Below, piece by piece: positions 27,001 through 35,258 of a stretch of 64,000 bases of DNA (its first letter is position 1; every line of letters begins with the position of its first letter). The notes below the pieces were generated by a model that saw only the letters and a program-made list of their open reading frames with translations, searched no databases and was not told the DNA's origin. A program made the position numbers and the translations under genes. Source of the stretch: CAZCWM01 sp964622625. GTDB lineage: Bacteria > Planctomycetota > Phycisphaerae > Phycisphaerales > Phycisphaeraceae. The DNA is taken from positions 38,046 to 102,045 of the forward strand of contig CAZUUQ010000001.1 in NCBI GenBank assembly GCA_964622625.1, read 5' to 3'.

Positions 27001-28616
27001 TCGCCCTGCGTCAGATGCACCGCCGCCTGCAACTGCAAAGGGGTGGCGTCGGCCGGTCGGGCCTGGCGCAGCAGGTTGATCTGCCTCTGTGCCTGGTCGA
27101 TCTGTCCTGTCCGCAGATACAGACGGGCCAGCGACAGGCGCTGCTGGTACAGTTGCGGATTGAGTTGCAGCAGTTGCTCAAGCCGTCGGGCCGATTCGCC
27201 AAACTGGTTGATCTGCTGGCTGGCCGATGCCGCCAGCAGAAGCACCTCGATGTCCCGGTCGCCGAGTTGATTGCTCGCCTCGTTAAGCAGGCGCAAGGCC
27301 TCATGCGGTTTGCCTTCCACCAATGCCATCTTGCCCCGCAGGGCCTTGGTGCGTGCGTGATCGGCCAGTCGTTCGGGCAGGCTGCGGATCACTTCACGGG
27401 CCAGCGCCAGGCTCTCGGCCTTCGTGGTTTCGTCGGTCGTGCGGCCGGCATCCGTCAGCACCAGGTTCGCGTACTGATATGTCGCCGTGTCCTGGAGGGC
27501 GCGGGTGGTATACACCTCCATGGGGGAAAGTTTGATCTGCTGGCGGCGGACCTGATCAAAGGCTGCGATCGCCTCCTCAAGGCGGGCTTCGGCCTGGTAG
27601 GCGCTGCCCAGAGCGTTGCGCAATGAAAGGTCATCGGGCCAGACCTTTGCGGCCCGCTCCAGAAGCGCCGTGGCGCGTTGTTGACCGCGCGTGGTGTAAC
27701 CATCCTCTGTCGTCAGCCTGATGCGCTCCACGTCGACCAGGGTCAGAAGACGGCCGACCATCTGCACGTCATCGGGGTGGGAAGGATCTTCGAGAAGGGT
27801 CTGCTCAATCATGGCCAGGGCGGCCTGTGCCTCGCTGAGGCGATTGGCGGCCACGAGGATGCGTGCGTGGTTGATCTGTGCTTCGAGACTGTCGGGATGG
27901 GCGGCCAGGAATTCGCCGCTGACCTCAACCGCCTGACTCTGCAGGTTCTCAACCCGCGTCATATCCCGAGCGGCAGCCTGCACGGCCGCGGCCTCGTTGA
28001 GGTACCACATGGCCAGACGGAAGGCGACCACCGCGTCGTCCGGGTCGGCGGCCAGCACCTTCTGCAGGTCATCCTTGCCCTGTTGGCGCTGTTCAGGCGT
28101 CAGGTCCGCCATGCGCATGCGCGCGGACTGGGCGATGCCCCGGTAGCGCAAAGCCAGGAGGCTGTCGGGTTGTTTCGCCAGGCGGCTGTCGGCCAGGTCG
28201 TATTGGGCGTTCCAGGAGGCGACGTTGCCGAGTCTCATGGCCAGATCGTGGCGGAACTCGGCCAGACGGCGCCATATGTCGTCATCCGCGGGCCGCAGGT
28301 CGCTGGCGCGGGACAGGGCGGTGAGAAACTTTCCCAGGGCCTGCTGGGCGTCGTATGCGTCGGTCGTACGGAACCGTTCAAGGCTGTCGGCGTACTCGAT
28401 CAGGTAGTCGAAATTGTCCCTTTCCCGTGCCAAGGCCCGCTCATATTGGAGCAGCGCTTCCTCGTGGCGCCCTTGCTCTTCCAGTATCCGGGCCTGCTGA
28501 ATGCGCGATTCAGGGCTGGGGCGCACCAGTGCGTAGGTCAGCCCCAAGGCGGCTGTGAGACCGATCAGCACCAGGCTCAGAATCGTGACGAATCGTGTAT
28601 TGACGCGGGCGGCCAT
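24096..28616 (-). CDS. Very large TPR protein, PrsT-like, of the exosortase locus
   Basis: A 1506-aa protein with one N-terminal membrane anchor (FVTILSLVLIGLTAALGLTYALV) and then tetratricopeptide repeats almost throughout. Repeats are recognisable by A..L...P....A...LA patterns, for example RHEEALLQYERALARERDNF near residue 50 and PRNAQVLDTLGWAQYKAGRP near the end. Large TPR proteins in this position are a known partner of exosortase loci (PrsT class) and are thought to scaffold polysaccharide assembly. ATG 28616 has AGGAG 8 nt upstream. The 135-bp spacer before it is unusually AT-rich and may hold a promoter. The periplasmic location is inferred from the single anchor. Confidence 0.85.
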   Translation of the reverse strand: MAARVNTRFVTILSLVLIGLTAALGLTYALVRPSPESRIQQARILEEQGRHEEALLQYERALARERDNFDYLIEYADSLERFRTTDAYDAQQALGKFLTALSRASDLRPADDDIWRRLAEFRHDLAMRLGNVASWNAQYDLADSRLAKQPDSLLALRYRGIAQSARMRMADLTPEQRQQGKDDLQKVLAADPDDAVVAFRLAMWYLNEAAAVQAAARDMTRVENLQSQAVEVSGEFLAAHPDSLEAQINHARILVAANRLSEAQAALAMIEQTLLEDPSHPDDVQMVGRLLTLVDVERIRLTTEDGYTTRGQQRATALLERAAKVWPDDLSLRNALGSAYQAEARLEEAIAAFDQVRRQQIKLSPMEVYTTRALQDTATYQYANLVLTDAGRTTDETTKAESLALAREVIRSLPERLADHARTKALRGKMALVEGKPHEALRLLNEASNQLGDRDIEVLLLAASASQQINQFGESARRLEQLLQLNPQLYQQRLSLARLYLRTGQIDQAQRQINLLRQARPADATPLQLQAAVHLTQGEPQRAIAIFEAMGPDENRPVALRLAGLYAVADRKQDAMRLLWRLLEDDPRDVQALQMLLSTTEDPAEREAALTQAQEGGVDDQVLRVLAARYGGEEARGAVFEELLADMQEEDPFQWRMTQYRILSQQGQTDEARRHLEQAARLQPDHAGVIEALFNEAIREGDLDRARTLADKAGRLNLDQADGQFFLGKLLLFSGDGAEAVNAFRRGLALRPVYSEGWQMLGGALQNMGDSEAASEAFVRALDQRPDNVTALRGLARAQAERGETAAAIATLERAVRLRPKDLDLKSLHLSFIESFGNPADALPSRQQMATEHPEFYPNRRALARLLVMLDQPAQGIAAIDRVIADEGLTRENVTAAAAIRAHAGYPLQARDLLAKYVADKGADVAWDDWALLGAFLLQINALQDAQQAYQRAIELEDPAEKQATRQLADSLFRMAQDRQAAELYGQIVRAKPDDERARLRWIEAMVRAGDVDKAQEQLDEYVKRHGSSVTTQMLQGAMLVPRATSALMAGNINQARSLREQALEAFNRAIEQQPRNPVAYYHRAVLLRTDPQHDPQVISDLRQVLSLDPDMSQARRLLAQIHASRNELGDAERELRTLIERSPERADHYVALAELLLSSQRYAPLRRVLDDASTRFPTDPTWPQWKARLAAAQGRVDEQLGLLRQAFEMSPHPALLADAATSMLAADRATDAMALLNSQEPMVARQPVLLAIRARALAMLDRREEAMEGLRQAVRQTQDVSQLEAVSDQMLLAVGPQQSIELMTELSAGNRAPAMELMIARMELRDGRFEAVTARLAQARIPDDSPLRTLAMRIAATAHLNAGRYQNAADGFRQIVEQFPHDVEALNNLAFILADNLNRGTEALTYAERAAAIAPRNAQVLDTLGWAQYKAGRPTLALETLRRSVNLSAGPYPEMHMGIILAQLGQTAVARNHLESARTLAEESNNQQLLANIDAQLQALAGGMR

Positions 28617-28751
28617 GCTTATCGCTCCTGATCGAATTCAAGCTGCGGCGGCCGGTGGGCCGCGGTGGGGGGCCGATTATTCAGCATCGCTCATAATCAA
28701 CATCAACGGCTCTCATACGTTACGTCGTTGACAAACGGATCGTTCGAATCG

Positions 28752-30902
28752 TTACGGACCTTGACTAAGCCTGCGGGTTTGGCGGCCGACGTTCGCCTGG
28801 TCGACACCGACTGCCGCTTCCTCGGCCTGTCGCAGAAGCTCCCAATCAGGCAGACAACTCATGATTTCCGGCATCATATGCGACAAAAATGCCTCGGCGC
28901 GTTCGGCCGCCTGGCGGGGATCGGCCACGCCCATCAACTGCACTTCCACTTTGCAGTGGTATCCGTAGCGGTCCCGGGGGCTGAGGCCATAGGCCCGCAC
29001 CTCATTGGGCGAGGACAGAAAGCGTCCATTGGCCACGAAGAAGTAGAGGACGTTGGACTCGCGCGTCGGGTCGTTGGGATCGCCGAAGGTGAACACGGTG
29101 GCGGGCAGCTCGAGCTGCGGCAGGTGCGGCAGCGGCTGTTCATGGCGTTCGGCCAGCGTGCTTTGCGCGACCCACAGGCCCTCGCGGACAGGTTCATAGG
29201 CGTCGCTCTTCAATTGCAGCGATCGGCTGAGCGTTCCGCGCGGGGGTACGCCGCCAGCCACGAAGCAGCGGTCAGGTACATGCGGCACGGTGTCCGGCGT
29301 GCCGGTGTAATACGCCACATGCAGAGTCAGATAACTGCCGGGTCGACTGGCGGGCCAGTTTGCGTCCTGATAGTCGCGGACGATGTACTGGTCGGTACCC
29401 AGCGTCTTGACGATGTCGGCCGACAGGGGAGGGTGCTCTCGCACCATGGCCCAGGAACCGACTTCCTGAGGAAGCTGCTGCAGCCGCAGGCGCAGCGGGA
29501 TCGCCTCCTTGATCAGCACCAATTCGGCCGCCTGCACCATCGCCCCGAGCCCGACGGTGGCTGTCAGCAGCACCCCGCCGAGTATGCCGATCGCCGTCCA
29601 TGGTGTACGGGCTGATGCCTCGGCCCGTTCGAGGCGCGTCAGCCGGCCGATCGCGGCCAGTGTGGCGGCGATCGCCACGGCCGTGAACAGCAGGGCTGGT
29701 ATGGCCCAGATCGGCTCGAACCAGTCACCGAATACCCGCCGGGGCTGGTAAATGCCCCACGCCAGACTGTAAATGAGCCCGCCCAGGCCGGCGAGCAGCA
29801 CGCCGGCTGCCACACCCGCGATCAGCTTCCTGCTATCGAAAGTTGTTGTCGGCGTCTGGCCATCCTCGCCATGGATGGCGGTCGGTTCAACGGTCCGCGG
29901 CGGCGGAGGGTCTTGCTCCTGTTCGTCGTCTTCCCTGATGATCATTTTGTCGAGTGTCCAACCCAGCAGCCAGCAGAGGCCCGCGGCCGGAATCAGCATC
30001 AGCATGCCGATAAACAGGTGAACGTCGCCGGCCGCCAGATCTTTGTCGACCAAAGCGTAGAGTATGCCCAGGGTCGTGACCCGGCCGACATTGACCAGCA
30101 CCGCGATCGGCACGGTTGCCGCCAGCATGATGATCCGCTGCCACCACGGGCGCGGGGTCATGAAGGTAATTGCCACGCCGAGGGCGATGAAGGCCATGAG
30201 CATGCGCAGTCCGCTGCACGCCTCGGCGACGTTCAGCGGGGGGTCCAGGGGCACACCGCGGACCGCCAGATCGATCGTCGCCCCACGCACCTGGGCATCG
30301 AGGCCCAGGAAGAAGCCCAGGAAGTTGAGCACCACCTCCGACGACTGGGCCGCTACCAATTGCAGCTTCCACGCCAGGCGATCCCAGATCATGTCCGAGA
30401 TCTTCACGGTGAACACGAGGTAGGCAATGGCGAACCAGGCCACGCGCATCATGGCCGGGCCCAACAGGAACCATGCGCTGCCGAACAGGCACGCGACCAT
30501 GCTCAGACCCTGAAACATGTCGTTGCGGCCGGGATACACCCAGAAGATAAAGCTGCCGATTGACGCCAGGACGAGCAAAATTCCGGGCAGTGAGACGCGC
30601 CGGGGCGTGGTCACCAGTTCCCGACGGCGCAGGAACAAGTAGTAAATACTAAAAAATGGGATGATCAGAATATGAGCCCAGTCGGCATTGAGTTGCAGGG
30701 TCAGCAGTCTGCCAAGGATTTCATCCCAGCCGCCGCCGCGCGTCTCCGTGACGATCCGCATCAGGCGTTCGAAATACTTGGCGTGCAGTAGCAGAAACAG
30801 CAGTGCGAGGGGAGCGAGCCACAACCAGGCTCGTGGCGACACCATGGAGCGTGGCGAGCCGGTATGCGACTCACTGAGATTGGTGGTGGCCGAGCTGCTC
30901 AT
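28752..30902 (-). CDS. Exosortase fused to an EpsI-like domain
   Basis: A 716-aa membrane protein. Residues 20-320 form an exosortase, the transpeptidase-like enzyme that removes PEP-CTERM signals. The catalytic Cys229 is in EACSGLRML, Arg274 in NVGRVT and His295 in GDVHLFIGM, and the early HILIIPFFSIYYLFLRRRE motif is typical. After a charged cytoplasmic linker (about 322-350) and further membrane helices, residues 450-716 form an EpsI-like periplasmic domain with its conserved cysteine in PDRCFVAGG. EpsI is usually a separate protein or a fusion in this system. Located between the Wza-like and TPR genes. Confidence 0.9.
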   Translation of the reverse strand: MSSSATTNLSESHTGSPRSMVSPRAWLWLAPLALLFLLLHAKYFERLMRIVTETRGGGWDEILGRLLTLQLNADWAHILIIPFFSIYYLFLRRRELVTTPRRVSLPGILLVLASIGSFIFWVYPGRNDMFQGLSMVACLFGSAWFLLGPAMMRVAWFAIAYLVFTVKISDMIWDRLAWKLQLVAAQSSEVVLNFLGFFLGLDAQVRGATIDLAVRGVPLDPPLNVAEACSGLRMLMAFIALGVAITFMTPRPWWQRIIMLAATVPIAVLVNVGRVTTLGILYALVDKDLAAGDVHLFIGMLMLIPAAGLCWLLGWTLDKMIIREDDEQEQDPPPPRTVEPTAIHGEDGQTPTTTFDSRKLIAGVAAGVLLAGLGGLIYSLAWGIYQPRRVFGDWFEPIWAIPALLFTAVAIAATLAAIGRLTRLERAEASARTPWTAIGILGGVLLTATVGLGAMVQAAELVLIKEAIPLRLRLQQLPQEVGSWAMVREHPPLSADIVKTLGTDQYIVRDYQDANWPASRPGSYLTLHVAYYTGTPDTVPHVPDRCFVAGGVPPRGTLSRSLQLKSDAYEPVREGLWVAQSTLAERHEQPLPHLPQLELPATVFTFGDPNDPTRESNVLYFFVANGRFLSSPNEVRAYGLSPRDRYGYHCKVEVQLMGVADPRQAAERAEAFLSHMMPEIMSCLPDWELLRQAEEAAVGVDQANVGRQTRRLSQGP

Positions 30903-31058
30903 GCGATGCGATGGCCTGTGGGGCCTGGCGCAAGTCCCCCGTATGGTCGGCGTTACCTACAGTCTACGCCGACCGGTGGCCCAAGGTTCTTCGGCCGATC
31001 CCCCAGCAGACGTCGGGCCGTCGCCCCGGCATCTTTAGGCGCTGGTCCTGGTCAGGAC

Positions 31059-32597
31059 TCAGTTGTTGTTCGACGGCGGGACGCCGAAGACATCGTTGCC
31101 GAAGTTCCGGTCCAGCAGGAAGCCGAAACCGTATGTCGTACGGAATCCGCTGCGAATCACCTGCGTGGGCAGGGCGAAGAAATTGGTGCCCACGATGATC
31201 TGGTCGTTGGGCTTGAGCAGGATGTCCGGCTGTTCGGCACTGTAGATCGCCCGCAGGTTGACGCGGACCCAGGCCGCCCCGCGGCCGGGAATACGGCGGA
31301 TCAGATCCACGCGTTCCGGCACCGCCAGGGGGCCCAGACCTCCGGCCGAGGCGATCAGGTTCATCAGCGTGAGCTCACCATCACCCGGCAGTCCATACGT
31401 TCCCGGACGCGACACGTGTCCCTCGACGTACACGTTGCCGATGTTCGGCGGGGGGATCTGGATGACGTCGTCGGGACGGATCACAATATTGAAGCGCATG
31501 TCGCCCTGGAACAGGCGATCGTAGGGCACTTCGATGATCCGCTGCGTGAGAATGCGGCTTCGCGGATCCTCCTCCGTGCGGGTCTCAGGGCTTACCTCGC
31601 GGGCGAGCACTTCGCGGGCCTCTTCCGCGCGTACCCACCGTCCGCCGATGTTGATCCATGGGCTGGTCTCGGCCGCCCGCTCCATTTCCGCCTCGATCAT
31701 CTCGGGCGCGGCCTGGGGCGCCGCTTCGGGATCGAGAGCTTCCGTGGGATCCGCCTGACCGCTCATCAGTTCCTCGATGAGGGCGGCCGCGTCCTCGCCG
31801 GCGCCGGGCGGTACGGCCGCGTCCACTTCGTCCGGGGCGGGCGGCGCGGCCTGGTGGCGGTACAGGTCCGCCTTGCGGAACACATAGATTTTCTTGACCG
31901 ACCCCGGGATGCCGCGGGCCTGGGCGATGGCGTCCAGCAGGCGGAAGTCATCCTTGACGATCGCATACGTGCCGAACGCGGTCTGGCCGAAGCGCGGCTC
32001 GCCGATAACTGTATACGTGTTCTGCCTCGCCTCCTGTACGATCACGCTCACCGTCGGATCGCGCAGCAGGTTCTTGCGCACCAGGATGTCGCTTATCTCC
32101 TGTTCAAGCTCGCTGGGCGTCTTGCCGGAGAACTTGACGGGACCGATGATGGGCAGGCGCACCATGCCCAGGTTGTCCACGCGCCGCGTCTGCACCGACT
32201 CGGCGCCTTCCATAATCAACTCGAAGACGGTGACCGTCACCAGATCGCCGGGGCCCAGCACGTACTCACGCACTTCCGGGATCAGATCCTCGGGCGTGAT
32301 CTGCGTCAAACCCGGCGGCAGGGCGGCCGGCTCGTCGATGATGTCCAGTTGCGTGAGTATTGGCAGGATGGTGGGGGTGCGCTCCCAACGTCCGACTTCC
32401 GACATGTCAAGGAAGGAGTCGGTCTCGCAACCGCTGCCGCCCAGCAGCAGCAGCGACAGGCTCGCCACGGCGACGATGCGGCGGAGCCACGACGAACTTG
32501 CGGACCGATGATCGGGCATCTTCCGGACAAACCGGTCATCGCTGCGGTCATATTCAGGCTGATGCACGCTTTGACTCCTTGTGGACTGCGCCTTCAT
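31059..32597 (-). CDS. Wza/KpsD-like polysaccharide export lipoprotein (SLBB)
   Basis: An outer-membrane-associated polysaccharide export protein of 512 aa. A lipobox LLGGSGC places the modified Cys at residue 57 when counted from ATG 32597 (AGGGGA 6 nt upstream). ATG 32519 would give a more normal 30-residue signal but has no spaced ribosome site, so the start is uncertain. The Poly_export domain begins REYVLGPGDLVTVTVFEL. Two SLBB-like parts follow: TYTVIGEPRFGQTAFG and GNVYVEGHVSRPGTYGLPG. Between them lies a low-complexity Pro/Glu/Ala insert. The C-terminus is Asn-rich. First gene of the locus, divergent from gpsA. Confidence 0.88.
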   Translation of the reverse strand: MKAQSTRSQSVHQPEYDRSDDRFVRKMPDHRSASSSWLRRIVAVASLSLLLLGGSGCETDSFLDMSEVGRWERTPTILPILTQLDIIDEPAALPPGLTQITPEDLIPEVREYVLGPGDLVTVTVFELIMEGAESVQTRRVDNLGMVRLPIIGPVKFSGKTPSELEQEISDILVRKNLLRDPTVSVIVQEARQNTYTVIGEPRFGQTAFGTYAIVKDDFRLLDAIAQARGIPGSVKKIYVFRKADLYRHQAAPPAPDEVDAAVPPGAGEDAAALIEELMSGQADPTEALDPEAAPQAAPEMIEAEMERAAETSPWINIGGRWVRAEEAREVLAREVSPETRTEEDPRSRILTQRIIEVPYDRLFQGDMRFNIVIRPDDVIQIPPPNIGNVYVEGHVSRPGTYGLPGDGELTLMNLIASAGGLGPLAVPERVDLIRRIPGRGAAWVRVNLRAIYSAEQPDILLKPNDQIIVGTNFFALPTQVIRSGFRTTYGFGFLLDRNFGNDVFGVPPSNNN

Positions 32598-32912
32598 ATC
32601 GGTCCCCTGTCTATCGGCTTGGTTTGCACGTTGCGTGTTCATATTACCCCATGCGTGCAACCGCTGCCGCAATAGGCATCGGCTGCATCGCCCCGGCGTG
32701 TCGGCCGCGCCGGGAGTTGCCCCCAGTGGGCCTTGATCGGTTCCCTCGCCGCCGGAGGTTCGTCGGCCCGGCATCCCAACACGTTACCGGTCCTGTCCGT
32801 CTCCGCAACGCCGCTGTCCGTTTCCCACATGCGCCATGCCCCCGCACGCCGTTTCATCTGGCTGTCAGCCGCCGCTTGCCCGCCTGACCCCGACCGGCCA
32901 CAATGCCCGCGC
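32598..32912. other. Divergent intergenic region between the export lipoprotein and gpsA
   Basis: A 315-bp spacer without a convincing gene. It contains the gpsA promoter at its right end. On the minus strand TAATAT at 32641-32646 is a possible -10 for the polysaccharide locus, but no good -35 accompanies it. Confidence 0.4.
32876..32904 (+). promoter_or_regulatory. Promoter of gpsA, overlapping a leaderless start
   Basis: TTGCCC (32876-32881), a 17-bp spacer and CACAAT (32899-32904). The -10 ends 8 nt before the ATG, so the transcript would begin at or within a base or two of the start codon. Confidence 0.5.
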
Positions 32913-33941
32913 ATGACACAATCCACCACCCAGCGCATCACCGTGATCGGCGACGGCTCCATGGCTACTGTCTGCGCCCTGCTGCTCGAAGGCAAGGGGG
33001 CGGCTGTCACCATGTGGAGTGTTTTCGCCGACCACATCGCCGAGTTGATCCAGACGCGGGAGAACAAGCGCTACCTGCCCGGTTCGCCCCTGCCGCCGAC
33101 CATGCGCTTCACCGCCGACGAGGCCGAAGCTCTGGCAGAGGCCGCCCTGGTGGTCTCGGCCATCCCCACGCAGTTCATCCGCTCGGCCTGGACGCGTCTG
33201 GCCGGCCGCCTGCCGGCCGGCGTGCCCATCGCGTCGGTGGCCAAAGGCATCGAGAACGAGACCCTCCTGCGCCCCACGCAGATCATCGCCGACGTGCTGA
33301 CCAAGGCCGGCCGGCCGCCTTCGCCCCTGGCGGCGATCTCCGGCCCGTCGGTGGCCGGCGAACTGGCCAAGTGTCTGCCAGCCACTGTCTGCGCCGCCAG
33401 CGATGACGCCGAGCTGGCCGCCATGCTCCAGGATCTTTTCACCACGCACTGGTTCCGCGTCTACACGAACAGCGATCTGCTGGGTGTGGAACTGGCCGGT
33501 GCGACCAAGAACGTCATCGCCCTTGCGGCGGGCATCCTCGACGGGCTGCAGGCGGGCAACAACGCCAAGAGCGCTCTTCTGGCCCGCGGCCTGGCGGAGA
33601 TCGCCCGGCTCGGCGCTGCCATGGGCGCCAAAGCCGAGACCTTTTTTGGCATCGCCGGCGTGGGCGACCTTGCGACCACCTGCTTCAGTCCCACCGGCCG
33701 CAACCGCACCTGCGGCGAAGCTCTGGGCAAGGGGCGAACCCTCCAACAGGTGCTCGATGACATCCCCGGCGTCGTCGAAGGCGTGCCCACCACCAAGAGT
33801 GTGGTCGAGCTGGCCCGGCGTCACGGTGTGGACATGCCCATCACCCAGGCCATTCATGCGGTTCTTTTCGAGGGTCTGGACCCCCTGGAAGGCATCACGC
33901 GTCTGATGACCCGCGCCCCCAAAGCTGAACGCGTGGGGTAA
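32913..33941 (+). CDS. gpsA: NAD(P)-dependent glycerol-3-phosphate dehydrogenase
   Basis: GpsA reduces dihydroxyacetone phosphate to sn-glycerol-3-phosphate for phospholipid synthesis. The 342-aa protein has the Rossmann motif as VIGDGSMATVCALL (usual GxGxWG), the AKGIE motif near residue 110, SGPSVAGELA, the catalytic Lys in GATKNVIALAAGI and the AGVGDLATTCFSPTGRNR signature. The ATG at 32913 is chosen because homology and the promoter both point to it; the frame is open upstream to 32733. It stands alone and precedes the pilus-like cluster. Confidence 0.95.
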   Translation: MTQSTTQRITVIGDGSMATVCALLLEGKGAAVTMWSVFADHIAELIQTRENKRYLPGSPLPPTMRFTADEAEALAEAALVVSAIPTQFIRSAWTRLAGRLPAGVPIASVAKGIENETLLRPTQIIADVLTKAGRPPSPLAAISGPSVAGELAKCLPATVCAASDDAELAAMLQDLFTTHWFRVYTNSDLLGVELAGATKNVIALAAGILDGLQAGNNAKSALLARGLAEIARLGAAMGAKAETFFGIAGVGDLATTCFSPTGRNRTCGEALGKGRTLQQVLDDIPGVVEGVPTTKSVVELARRHGVDMPITQAIHAVLFEGLDPLEGITRLMTRAPKAERVG

Positions 33942-34131
33942 ACGGCCAGCCCCTGATCGAGCAACCCATCGGCCGCCGGCATCTGGCGGACTTTGCCGTC
34001 TGTAACGATTGACCGCGCCTTGGCAAGCTTCGGCCGTGCCTGACGGTGGCGGTGATCTCATTCCCCCCCATGCCCGCGACGATAGCTAACCACGGTTGGC
34101 GGCTTGCGCCATTCCCAAAGAGAGATTGCCC

Positions 34132-35187
34132 ATGCAGCTTGACACCATCCTCAAGACGGCCATGGACCTGGGCGCCTCGGACGTTCACTTGGTCTGCGGC
34201 CACCCGCCGGTGGCGCGCATTCACACGGTGATGATGCCGATGGATTACCCGGTCATCACCCCCGAAAGCGCTCGACGCATGATCGAGCACATGTGCAGCG
34301 ATGAGCAGATCGCCCGCTTCGAGAAGGTCAAGGACGCGGACTTCTCTTACGAGATTCCCGGCGTGGCCCGCTTCCGTGTCAACGCCCACGTGCAGCGCGG
34401 CACGGTCGGCATCGCCCTGCGTCTGATCAAGGAAACCATCCCGCCGCTGGCCGAGTTGAACCTGCCGGAGGTCATCACCCGCCTGACCTACCTGCCCCGC
34501 GGCCTGGTGCTGGTCACCGGCGACACCGGTTCGGGTAAGTCCACGACGCTCGCGGCCATGATCCAGGCCCTCAATGAACGCTACCAGAAGCACATCATCA
34601 CGCTGGAAGACCCGGTGGAATACACCTTCGTCAGCAACCGCTGCATCGTGGAGCAGCGCGAGCTGGGGGCCGACGTGCCCAGCTTCGCCAGCGGTCTGCG
34701 CCACGTGCTGCGTCAGGACCCGGACGTGATTCTGGTCGGTGAAATGCGCGATCTGGAGACGACCGCCGCGGCCATCACCGCCGCGGAGACCGGCCACCTG
34801 GTGCTCAGCACCCTGCACACCGTCAACGCCTCGCAGACGATCGAGCGCATCATCGACATGTACCCCGCCGACCAGCAGAACCAGATCCGATCCATGCTGG
34901 CCAATACGCTGCAGGCGGTGATCTCGCAGACATTGTTCAAGCGCAGCGACAAGCGCGGCATGATCCCGGCCGTCGAGGTGATGCTCTGCACCCCGGCCGT
35001 GCGCAACCTCATCCGCGAGAACCGTGCCTTTGAGATTCCCAACGTCATCGAAACCAACCGCGCTCTGGGCATGAACACGCTCGACAATTCGATTGCCGAG
35101 CTCTACTTCAACGGCGCCATCAGCCGTGAGGACGCCGTCGCCCAGGCCGCGTACCCCGAGAAACTCGATCGCCAGTTGGCCGCGTAA
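34132..35187 (+). CDS. pilT: PilT-type twitching/secretion ATPase
   Basis: A 351-aa hexameric motor ATPase of the type IV pilus/type II secretion family, PilT subgroup (filament retraction). Motifs: N-terminal DLGASDVHLV, Walker A GDTGSGKST, Asp box ITLEDPVEY, the Walker B region RQDPDVILVGEMRDLET, His box GHLVLSTLHT and the PilT-type C-terminal VRNLIRENRAFEI (compare AIRNLIRE). ATG 34132 has AAAGAGAG about 8 nt upstream; an in-frame TTG at 34096 is less likely. Followed by pilC. No PilB-type extension ATPase is present in the window, so extension must be powered from another locus, or this motor serves a different system. Confidence 0.92.
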   Translation: MQLDTILKTAMDLGASDVHLVCGHPPVARIHTVMMPMDYPVITPESARRMIEHMCSDEQIARFEKVKDADFSYEIPGVARFRVNAHVQRGTVGIALRLIKETIPPLAELNLPEVITRLTYLPRGLVLVTGDTGSGKSTTLAAMIQALNERYQKHIITLEDPVEYTFVSNRCIVEQRELGADVPSFASGLRHVLRQDPDVILVGEMRDLETTAAAITAAETGHLVLSTLHTVNASQTIERIIDMYPADQQNQIRSMLANTLQAVISQTLFKRSDKRGMIPAVEVMLCTPAVRNLIRENRAFEIPNVIETNRALGMNTLDNSIAELYFNGAISREDAVAQAAYPEKLDRQLAA

Positions 35188-35258
35188 GTCCGCTGCCGAC
35201 GGCAGGAAACCCATAGCCGCAACGTCGCCGCATCGCCGCGGCCGCCCCGAAGCAAGCC

